A DNA stretch of 64,000 nucleotides from CAIWHR01 sp963713275. Lineage in GTDB: Bacteria > Pseudomonadota > Gammaproteobacteria > Burkholderiales > Casimicrobiaceae. Of this stretch, positions 9,247 to 18,387 are shown piece after piece. Position 1 is the first letter of the stretch; every line of letters starts with the position of its first letter. A program made the translations under genes and the position numbers. Below the pieces are notes generated by a model, which was not told where the DNA came from, did no database searches, and worked only from the letters and a program-made list of their open reading frames with translations. Location: positions 1-64,000 of the forward strand of contig CAVQLG010000020.1 of assembly GCA_963713275.1 (NCBI GenBank), in the 5' to 3' direction.

Positions 9247-9502
9247 GCGTCGCCCCCTGCCTGTACTTGGCTTGCAGGGGTACATACGGATTACTTGGGC
9301 AAAGTGTCGGGACCTGACGAACTATTTTTTGCGGGGCGCCGACAGATTCTGAAACCAGTACGTATGTACACATGAAACGGCGAATTGCATCGGCCATCCG
9401 AGAACCTGGTTTGGGTGTTGCACACCCACTCCTCGGGCCGGCTGGCGTCGAAATTCTGCCCATCGAGGACGAATTCAACCGCCACCGGAAACAGGAAACA
9501 CA

Positions 9503-9922
9503 ATGAAACACGTCCTCCGTCCGCGCATCGTTCGCATTGGTGAGGCTCCCGCCTACCTGGGCATGTCCCGGCGTGTCTTCGAGGAGCAGGTTCGGCCACA
9601 CCTCACCATCATTGCAATCGGCAGGAAAGGCAAAGGCGTTGACCGCCTGGCGCTCGATCAAATCGCCGATGAATTGTTTGCTGCCCAGGCCGGCGGATCG
9701 CCGTCCCGTTCTCTTGACGAGATCGGGAGTCCAAGCCAAGCTCCGATCTGCGGCGGGCGGTCAGCGAAGAAAGGAGATTTTGTATGGCCCGCGCAAAAAT
9801 GCCAGGTCTCCAGCTTCGCGGCGGAGTCTGGTGGATCTGGAAGCAAATCAACGGGTATGGCCGCATTCGAGAAAGCACTGGCTATCGTGAATGCGATTAC
9901 GCCAAAGCGGAACAAGTCCTGA
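9503..9922 (+). CDS. excisionase-like DNA-binding protein overlapping the integrase
   Basis: A 139-residue protein starting RIGEAPAYLGMSRRVFEEQV after a short leader, a winged-helix / AlpA-like pattern typical of small genes in front of ICE and island integrases. The C-terminal tail (SSFAAESGGSGSKSTGM, then AFEKALAIVNAITPKRNKS) also matches my memory of this family. The 139-base overlap with the integrase gene in another frame is therefore probably real. A likely role is control of excision or of integrase expression. The divergent 9247-9502 region should hold the promoters for this gene and parB. Confidence 0.6.
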   Translation: MKHVLRPRIVRIGEAPAYLGMSRRVFEEQVRPHLTIIAIGRKGKGVDRLALDQIADELFAAQAGGSPSRSLDEIGSPSQAPICGGRSAKKGDFVWPAQKCQVSSFAAESGGSGSKSTGMAAFEKALAIVNAITPKRNKS

Positions 9923-10944
9923 TCAGACGACTCAACGAGATCAACGACGCGCAACGCCTGGGTATTCGCCCGCAGCGAGTGTTTCGCGAAGCAGGTGCGA
10001 AGTTCTTGGTCGAGAACACGCACCTGGCAACGATCGGGGATGTCGCCCTGACGTTGAAGCAGTTGGATACCTATATCGGCCATTTGCCGCTCACGAACAT
10101 TCACGATGGCACGTTGGCGACGTTCATCGCCGATTGGCGTTCTCGTGGATTGGGTAACCGTACGATCAACATTGCGATCGCCCGGGTGCGCCGGATCCTT
10201 CGTCTGGCGGCAATGCGGTGGCGCGACGAGAACAACCTCACATGGCTCGCTGTGCCGCCGTCGCTAACGATGTTGAACGAGCAGGAAACGCGGCGGGAGG
10301 CCTACCCGCTCACCTGGGAACAGCAGCGAATCTTCTTCACCGAGTTGCCGGGATACCTGCAGCGGATGGCGCTCTTCAAGGTAAACACCGGGTGCCGCGA
10401 GCAGGAAGTTTGTCGCTTGAAGTGGGAGTACGAAATCGAGGTGCGGGAGTTGAATGCAACCGTGTTTCTGATTCCGTGGGATTTCGGCGGACGGCGTCCA
10501 AGATCGGGGGTGAAGAACCGGCGCGATCGCCTGGTGGTGCTTAACAGCGTCGCTCGCAGTGTGATTGAGGAGCAACGCGGACAGCATCCGGTATGGGTGT
10601 TCTCCGTAGCGGGGAAACCAGTCGGTCGGATGTTGCAGAGGGCGTGGCGGGCGGCGCGGCAACGCGCTGCCGAAAAATGGCAAGAACTCCACCGGGAGCA
10701 GGCCCCGCCCGGGTTCGCACAGTTGCGCGTCCACGATCTGAAACACACGTTCGGTCATCGCTTGGAAGCCGCAGGGGTTGCCGATCGCGATTGCCAGGCA
10801 CTGCTGGGACACGCTCGCAGGGGCGTTACTCGCCAGTACATGGCGCCCGAAGTCGCGCGCCTGAGGCAGGCGGCGGAGTCCGTACTCGAAACCGAGCAAC
10901 GCGGAACGATCCCGCTGACGATCATTCGCCGGAAGGTGGCCTGA
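9784..10944 (+). CDS. tyrosine recombinase / ICE integrase
   Basis: A 386-residue site-specific recombinase. The AAGGAG site at 9770-9775 precedes the ATG. An N-terminal arm-binding and core-binding region occupies about residues 1-170. Catalytic features follow: NTGCREQEV (first Arg), HDLKHTFGHRL (His box with Lys where Arg is commonest), LLGHARRGV (second His) and TRQYMAPE (nucleophilic Tyr). It lies 97 bp from the 3' end of tRNA-Asp and points toward it, the standard arrangement for an element integrated in a tRNA 3' end. It is intact, but much of the element's early cluster is missing or broken. Confidence 0.9.
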   Translation: MARAKMPGLQLRGGVWWIWKQINGYGRIRESTGYRECDYAKAEQVLIRRLNEINDAQRLGIRPQRVFREAGAKFLVENTHLATIGDVALTLKQLDTYIGHLPLTNIHDGTLATFIADWRSRGLGNRTINIAIARVRRILRLAAMRWRDENNLTWLAVPPSLTMLNEQETRREAYPLTWEQQRIFFTELPGYLQRMALFKVNTGCREQEVCRLKWEYEIEVRELNATVFLIPWDFGGRRPRSGVKNRRDRLVVLNSVARSVIEEQRGQHPVWVFSVAGKPVGRMLQRAWRAARQRAAEKWQELHREQAPPGFAQLRVHDLKHTFGHRLEAAGVADRDCQALLGHARRGVTRQYMAPEVARLRQAAESVLETEQRGTIPLTIIRRKVA

Positions 10945-10984
10945 GGCGGCCTGCGCCCACGAAAGTGGCACAAAAGTGGCACAA

Positions 10985-11012
10985 CGAAAAGAAAGCCCCT
11001 ATTGCAGGGGCC
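10985..11012 (-). terminator. intrinsic terminator after tRNA-Asp
   Basis: Read on the minus strand, GGCCCCTGCAATAGGGGC forms a 6-bp GC-rich stem (11011-11006 with 11000-10995) followed by TTTCTTTTCG. It should end the hupB/tRNA transcript and separates it from the convergent integrase gene. Two direct copies of AAAGTGGCAC lie just beyond it at about 10962-10982. Confidence 0.65.
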
Positions 11013-11041
11013 TTGGAAGTGCTTGATTCTGTTACGTATGT

Positions 11042-11118
11042 TGGCGGAGTGGACGGGACTCGAACCCGCGACCCCCGGCGTGACAGGCCGGTATTCTAAC
11101 CAACTGAACTACCACTCC
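11042..11118 (-). tRNA. tRNA-Asp (GTC)
   Basis: A 77-base cloverleaf read on the minus strand from GGAGTGGTAGTTCAG to the encoded CCA. The anticodon loop is CTGTCAC (anticodon GTC), and the T arm contains GGTTCGAGTCC. The 3' end faces the integrase, so it is the probable attachment site of the ICE remnant. Confidence 0.95.
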
Positions 11119-11187
11119 AAGCACTTCGCCACGCACTCGCCAAACTCTCGCGCAATTTCCTGCTGCCGCCTGCCGTCGCGGCATCGC

Positions 11188-11263
11188 TGGTGGGTGCTGA
11201 CGGGCTCGAACCGCCGACATTCGCCTTGTAAGGGCGACGCTCTACCAACTGAGCTAAGCACCC
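11188..11263 (-). tRNA. tRNA-Val (TAC)
   Basis: A 76-base cloverleaf on the minus strand starting GGGTGCTTAGCTCAG with CCA encoded. The anticodon loop is CTTACAA (anticodon TAC). It lies 69 bp upstream of tRNA-Asp and 86 bp downstream of hupB, consistent with one transcript. Confidence 0.95.
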
Positions 11264-11349
11264 TTGGCGCAGACTGCCGCCGGGCTCGCCGCACGATCGG
11301 GCAACCTCACTCTCACGCTGGTGATCGCCTGTCGAGCAATCACAACCGG

Positions 11350-11622
11350 TTATTTTATAGCATCCTTGAGCGCTTTTCCAGCACGGAATCGGGGAACCTT
11401 CGCGGCATCGATGCGGATCGCGCTCCCCGTGCGCGGGTTGCGTCCGGCGCGCGCAGTCCGGGTACCGACGTAGAACGAGCCGAATCCCACCAGCGTAACA
11501 ACCTCCCCCCGTTCGAGCGAGGTGGCAATCGCGTCGACCGTCGCATCGAGGGCCCGGCCGGCGGCCGCCTTGGAGATGTCGGCGTGCCGCGCGATGGCGT
11601 CGATCAGTTCGGATTTGTTCAC
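11350..11622 (-). CDS. hupB: DNA-binding protein HU-beta
   Basis: A 90-residue HU protein, the standard length. The GTG at 11622 was chosen because the conserved N-terminus NKSELIDAIA follows it; the frame is open for 21 codons upstream without homology. Hallmarks are GFGSFYVGTRTARAGRNPRTG and the C-terminal RFRAGKALKDA. HU compacts and bends DNA non-specifically as a dimer. It lies directly downstream of lon, the usual betaproteobacterial arrangement. Confidence 0.95.
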   Translation of the reverse strand: MNKSELIDAIARHADISKAAAGRALDATVDAIATSLERGEVVTLVGFGSFYVGTRTARAGRNPRTGSAIRIDAAKVPRFRAGKALKDAIK

Positions 11623-11808
11623 CGCGACTCCACTGCGTGTAATGACCTGGGCCGCGCCGGAGCTCGCCGTCCGCCCAAGCCGCAAGGTTCGTCATCCAGC
11701 CCCCGCGCGGCGGGTGCGACCGCGCCGCGGCGTCTCCCGGACACAACACCCCAAGGGGAGAAGACCCGCGCGCGGCGCACCCCGCGTGATCAGCGCCCGT
11801 GCCGTCCG

Positions 11809-14253
<2,445 letters not shown>

Positions 14254-14303
14254 CGGGCAGCCTTGCAGAGGGTGGGAAGTACCGTAGCGGCACTCGTTTG
14301 CGG

Positions 14304-14333
14304 ATAATGAGGCCGGCCGGCGCCGTTATCAAG
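14304..14333 (-). promoter_or_regulatory. putative sigma-32 (heat-shock) promoter of lon
   Basis: On the minus strand CTTGATA (14333-14327) and CCTCATTAT (14312-14304) are separated by 14 bases, close to the RpoH pattern CTTGAAA / CCCCATNT. It lies about 50 bp upstream of the lon start, and lon is a classical heat-shock gene. Confidence 0.5.
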
Positions 14334-14336
14334 CGC

Positions 14337-14360
14337 AAAAAGCCCGAAACTCAGCGGGCC
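14337..14360 (-). terminator. intrinsic terminator, probably the original clpX terminator
   Basis: On the minus strand GCCCG (14359-14355... paired arm) CTGAGTTT CGGGC is followed by TTTTT at 14341-14337. It sits directly upstream of the lon promoter. Before the mobile DNA arrived, this position would have ended the tig-clpP-clpX transcript. Confidence 0.6.
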
Positions 14361-14385
14361 CCGCTTCGGGGGCGCCGAATCAGGG

Positions 14386-14541
14386 CCGGTCGGACTTAGA
14401 GGCTCGAAAGCGAACCGGTGGGTGAGCGAGGACAGATTTCGACGATTTCGACGCGCCTATCGGGAATAGGTAAGGAGAAATCGGCGCAATATGGATCGTT
14501 CTCCCACCGTTGCGGCCGAATCCTCCTAAGTCGCCGGGTCG
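14386..14541. repeat. MITE-like dispersed repeat, degenerate copy
   Basis: About 150 bp nearly identical to the element at 63162-63331. Shared stretches include GAGCGAGGACAGATTT, GACGCGCCTATCGGGAATAG and CGAATCCTCCTAAGTC. The outer inverted ends are damaged here (GGTCGGACTTAG on the left, CTAAGTCGCCGGGTCGG on the right). No protein is encoded. It marks the lon-side edge of the mobile block. Confidence 0.75.
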
Positions 14542-14751
14542 GCCGGTGGAATCTCACCACCAGCCGCCCACAGGTAGGGTCGAGAACTGGCGCGCGCACG
14601 TTAGGTTCCGGTGGGAACTCCGCCGCTTTCGCGGCGGCCCGCAGTCCGGTAACCATGGCCACGTTTCCAGCTCCCGCCACGTCGAACGCAGCATGCCGTT
14701 TTCCGGCACTACGCTCTCCTGTTTGCTTCAGGCCAAGATTTATGGGACCTA

Positions 14752-15342
14752 TCAGGCTGGAGACGCTTTCGGCGCTGGCCCTCGTCGTACCCGATAACCA
14801 TTGAACAGTTCGAGTTTGTCGTAAAGCCAGCGCCTACTCCACCTCGTCCAACCGAAGCCCCGGCGGTTCCGGGATCGCGCCAAGTGGCGCCGAACCTTCT
14901 TTTCTACCCAGTCTTTGATGAAGCTGAAGCACTCGCTGGAATGACCCACGGCGAAGTAATTCACCCAACCGCGCAGCACCGGATTGATCAGTTCGATCAC
15001 CCGGTTAACGGGTTGAGACTGGTATCGCCGAAACACCTCCTTGAGCTTGCGCAGTAGCGCCCTTCGCTTCTTCAGCTTGGGCGTGTAGTGCGCGCGCCAC
15101 TTGCCGGTCCTGATGCTGCGGAGCTGACGGAAGTCAAACCCCAGAAAGCCGAAGCCTTCTTTGTCGCGCAGATCCACGGTGCGGCTCTTCTCTTCATTTA
15201 CTTCGACCTGCAGTTTGGCAAACTCTTCCCGTAGCCGTTGGCTCACCGCCTTCTGCAACCAGTCATGTCGCGGGTGAGCGTCGATCAGTACGACCAGATC
15301 GTCGGCAAAGCGAGCGTACTCGACGTAGGTATACTTTCCGGG
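14752..15342 (-). pseudogene. group II intron reverse transcriptase/maturase, 3' fragment
   Basis: The C-terminal half of an LtrA-like protein. The frame carries the polymerase box YARFADDLVVL just upstream of a TTG at 15258. The thumb/maturase region follows: GFLGFDFRQL, LRKLKEVFRRYQSQPV, INPVLRGWVNYFAVGHSSE, and GFGWTRWSRRWLYDKLELF. The N-terminal RT domains are missing: homology stops at about 15342, where sequence resembling an IS end (GGCTCCTCAGCAGAATCTG) begins. The 14541-14751 stretch probably holds the 3' part of the intron RNA, but I could not fold domain V with confidence. Confidence 0.75.
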
Positions 15343-15568
15343 CTCCTCAGCAGAATCTGTGGGTGAATTGTCACAGGTTTGGTGGCTTGGGCACCGCGAC
15401 CGTCTTCATAGTCGGATGCGTAGAAGCGTCGCATCCGACCATTCAGCCAGCGTAATAGAGGGGCGCGGTGTCAAGTGTTCGCTTCGCCGGACTACGTCCG
15501 CACTTGACACTGCAACGCTCCGAGCGGATTGAACTGCCGATTGAACCTGAGGTTGAAATCGTTACGGC
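15343..15568. other. non-coding junction DNA with IS-end-like sequence and dyads
   Basis: No gene seen. GGCTCCTCAGCAGAATCTG at the group II intron junction resembles ISL3-type termini. Two inverted repeats follow. GTCGGATGCG and CGCATCCGAC lie within 15400-15440. A longer dyad has arms GTGTCAAGTG and CACTTGACAC at 15468-15510 around an inner CGGAC-TAC-GTCCG hairpin. Confidence 0.4.
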
Positions 15569-15713
15569 TTATTCATCGCGAAAACCACTCAGTATCAAGG
15601 CATTAAGCTCCGCGTCGGACTGAAGCAACCCACAAATTCTCCGGAAGAGCCACTTTCCGTTGCGCGTGGCTTCCTTCGCCCGCTCCAGCATTCGATCCAC
15701 CTCAGTGAGCTAT
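15569..15713 (-). pseudogene. short open segment, possible 3' end of the interrupted transposase
   Basis: One minus-strand frame directly beyond the IS256 end reads LTEVDRMLERAKEATRNGKW and then LFRRICGLLQSDAELNALIL up to TAA at 15569-15571. Its composition is protein-like, and it lies where the tail of the transposase broken by IS256 should be. The reading frame does not join simply to the 5' part, so a small deletion would be needed. The assignment is tentative. Confidence 0.3.
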
Positions 15714-17097
15714 TGTCAAATGTTGTGTACGGCGCGTTGATCAGGCGGCGATTTGCTGACGGTCTTGCGTCGGCACTTCGACTCCATTTTTGAACTGAAC
15801 TCCGGTGATGAGCTTCGCAATCATCTCGGCGCCGCGCAGTTTCTGCCACCGCTGCTCCGCGCTTTGCGCGAGTTTGAACACCGTCGACAGAATGCTCGCG
15901 CGCGAACCGCAGCCGCGAGACTTGACCGTGCGCAGACGGACGGTGGCGAAGGTCGATTCAATCGGGTTGGTGGTCCGCAGGTGAATCCAGTGCGCCGCCG
16001 GAAAGTCGTAGAAGGCGAGTAGCGCGTCCTGATCTTTGGCCAGGCACTCCGCAGCCTTCGGATACTTCGGCTCATAGGTCTGCACGAACGTGGCGTAGGC
16101 GCGATGCGCGTCGTCGCGCGTTTCGGCCATCCAGATCTGCTGCAGATCGGACTTCGCCTTGGGTTGCAGGTGCTTGGGCAGCTTGTTGAGCACGTTGGCC
16201 GTCTTGTGCACCCAGCAACGCTGCTCACGGGTCGCGCCAAACACCTTCGGCAGCGCCTTCCAGAAGCCAAGCGCACCGTCGCCGATGGCGAGCTCGGGAT
16301 CGTGCTGCAGACCACGCCGCTTCAGGTCCAGCAACACGGCTTTCCACGACTGTTCCGATTCGCGAAACCCATCGGTGAGCGCCACCAGCTCCTTCTTGCC
16401 GTCCGCCGTGGCGCCCATCACCACCAGGATGCACTGGTTGGCCTCTTCCATCCGCACCCCGAAGTGAATCCCATCGACCCACAGGTACACGTACCGCTTG
16501 TGGACCAGGCTGCGCTTCTCCCATTCGGCGTGTTCTTCCTGCCAGACCGCCTTCAGGCGACTAATCGTCCCCGCCGACAGCCCTGGGGCATCGCGACCCA
16601 GCAGCGCGGCCAGGGCTTCCGCGAAACCTCCCGTCGAGATCCCCTTCAGGTACAACCACGGCAACAACTCCTCCAGCGTCTTGGTCCGCCGCAGGTAGGG
16701 CGGCAGAATCGAGGAGGCAAAGCGCAGCTGCCCAGCCCGATCCCGCACCCGCGGTGCTTTCACCGTCACCGCGCCGATGCCGGTCTGTACCGTGCGTTCG
16801 GGCAGGTGGCCGTTGCGCACCAGGCGCGTCCGACCGGCCGCATCGCGCTTCTCGGCATGCTCGGCCAGGAACTCGGCCACCTCCGCTTCAATCGCCTGCG
16901 CTAGCAACGTCCGGGCGCCCTCTCGCAACACTTCGGTCAGCGCGTCCCGAACCGCGTTCGGCACCGCTGGATTCTTCAACACGAACACGTTATCGTGACT
17001 CACGGCGTATTCACTCCTTTGCAAAAAGGTTGATAGTCTTCGTCGACCATCAAGAATACGCCACCCTCTCACTTCACGTCATACACAACTTTGAATC
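15714..17097 (-). mobile_element. IS256 family insertion sequence
   Basis: One transposase gene is flanked by imperfect inverted ends of about 20 bp: TGTCAAATGTTGTGTACGGCG from 15714, and inward from about 17097 TTCAAAGTTGTGTATGACG. It interrupts another transposase gene. A clean 8-9 bp target duplication is not visible; only AGCT recurs on both sides. Confidence 0.7.
15741..17003 (-). CDS. IS256 family transposase
   Basis: A 420-residue Mutator-type DDE transposase. The GTG at 17003 was chosen: an AAAGGAG site lies 10 bases before it, and the next residues SHDNVFVLKNPAVPNAV precede the conserved body. Family marks are EVAEFLAEHAEKRDAAGRTR, the first catalytic Asp in LWVDGIHFGVR, the second in AIGDGALGFWKAL, the C/H pattern RCWVHKTANVLNKLP, and the glutamate in TTNPIESTFATVRLRT. 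The gene is intact and probably recent relative to its host element. Confidence 0.92.
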   Translation of the reverse strand: MSHDNVFVLKNPAVPNAVRDALTEVLREGARTLLAQAIEAEVAEFLAEHAEKRDAAGRTRLVRNGHLPERTVQTGIGAVTVKAPRVRDRAGQLRFASSILPPYLRRTKTLEELLPWLYLKGISTGGFAEALAALLGRDAPGLSAGTISRLKAVWQEEHAEWEKRSLVHKRYVYLWVDGIHFGVRMEEANQCILVVMGATADGKKELVALTDGFRESEQSWKAVLLDLKRRGLQHDPELAIGDGALGFWKALPKVFGATREQRCWVHKTANVLNKLPKHLQPKAKSDLQQIWMAETRDDAHRAYATFVQTYEPKYPKAAECLAKDQDALLAFYDFPAAHWIHLRTTNPIESTFATVRLRTVKSRGCGSRASILSTVFKLAQSAEQRWQKLRGAEMIAKLITGVQFKNGVEVPTQDRQQIAA

Positions 17098-17988
17098 ATA
17101 GCTCTCGCTCTTGCGGGCAACCCCATCTTTCCAGAGCACATACTGCGCCTGGTAAGGGAGATGCCATAAACACCGCTGGAACAGGACCTTGACCTTGCCT
17201 TTCAGACTATCGAAGATGGCAGTGTCACCATCAGTTACCAGCAGAAAGGTACTTTTGAATTTCCTGATAATTTCCAGGTTCTTACGAAACAGGTTTGCCC
17301 AGGAACCGTTATAGTTGCCAATATCAAGCCCGGCAACCCGGATGCCGCCGCCCTTTTTGTATTGCACCAGGACTTTCAGTTCCTTGCCACGTTTGGCAAT
17401 CCCGGTGATCCCAATCCCGGTGCCGTCCGCTTCACCACGAGGCTCTTCCTTCTCATCGAGCAGGAACTCTAAGTGCCGACCGACTCGTTGCACACACTGC
17501 CAGATGGTCATTTTATCCACGGCCCAGCCGAACATCTGACCGATCTTCGCCGAGACCCGGTAAGAGGTCAGCGCCCCCACCAGCGCCAGTTTGCGGCGGG
17601 TGGCGTCCGGAATCCGTTCCCGCGGCGCCATCCCGAGAAGCGTGCGGGTGATATATTGCTTGTGACCACAACGCTTGCACAACACCTGGAGCTGTTTTAG
17701 GGTCAGCCAACGAAACCAGGTGAGAATGGTGGTCGCCTTGCCATGCCGCGTCTTCCACACAAAGTCACGGTCATAGCCACAACAGGTGCAGGCAAAGGAC
17801 TTCCGCGGCAAGCTCATTTCGTATTCGGCAAAACCAACCAGCACCTTCTGGAAAAAGTCTTCCAGGAGCTGGGGCAAAAGCAGCAAGAACGCCTTCATGA
17901 TGGCGCCAAAATCGCAGCTGGCCAGAGTAACTCGAAACTCACTCTCGAAGTCGACCGTGATGCTTCTAACCTGTGGCAGTTTTTCCAT
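17098..17988 (-). pseudogene. transposase of uncertain family, 5' part cut by IS256
   Basis: About 297 residues from the ATG at 17988, which follows a GGAGGAGGG site. A zinc-binding region with CTCCGYDRDF and LCKRCGHKQY precedes a DDE core with GEADGTGIGITG (first Asp) and LVTDGDTAIFDSLKGKVK (second Asp), then QRCLWHLPYQAQYVLWKDGV. Homology ends at the IS256 boundary, so the part with the catalytic glutamate is missing. The layout recalls ISLre2/ISKra4-like enzymes, but I cannot fix the family. Its AT-richer codon use differs from the surrounding genes. Confidence 0.6.
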
Positions 17989-18212
17989 AATGCCCTCCTC
18001 CTTGGTTTTGGTTGGCGCAACAACCCACATACCATAGTGGAGGGCATTTCTTTTACTACTGCTCAGGTCTCCTGATTTCTACGTTACCAATATCTTTGGC
18101 TAGCCCTACCTTCGCAATCCTGTAGACGAGTTGGACATGCGCCTGGCCGCTGGGCCGCATGAACACTGGGCTTTCGCTTGTTTATCGCTTCGAGTATGCT
18201 ACATGAACGAAC

Positions 18213-18387
18213 ATGCACATATTCGAACGAGAAGGCGGCGGCCGTCGCTATCGCATCGCGGCGCAGTCAGTGTGGGATTCGCAACAACGGCGCTCGGTGG
18301 CGCGTCAGGTTGTGCTCGGGCCGGCTACGCCCCCTCCAGTGGCCGATCTCGGTGCCACCTGCACGGTTGGCACGCGTGGCGCTAGGT
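18213..18387 (+). pseudogene. IS1634 family transposase, N-terminal piece
   Basis: A frame from the ATG at 18213 (MHIFEREGGGRRYRIAAQ through PVADLGATCTVGTRG) up to the insertion point of the IS4-type element. It looks like the start of the IS1634 transposase that resumes at 20811. Joining the two sides after removal of one target copy needs a one-base frame change, so the gene was probably already damaged or mutated since. Confidence 0.5.

Noticed and set aside
1..11041. Second attachment site matching the tRNA-Asp 3' end
   Set aside because: Reading through this part I found no duplicate of the TGGCGGAGTGGACGGG end; the other junction is probably outside the window or lost.
15705..17110. 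Target-site duplication for IS256
   Set aside because: Only the palindromic AGCT is shared by the flanks, and it does not restore the host gene's frame; no 8-9 bp direct repeat could be found.
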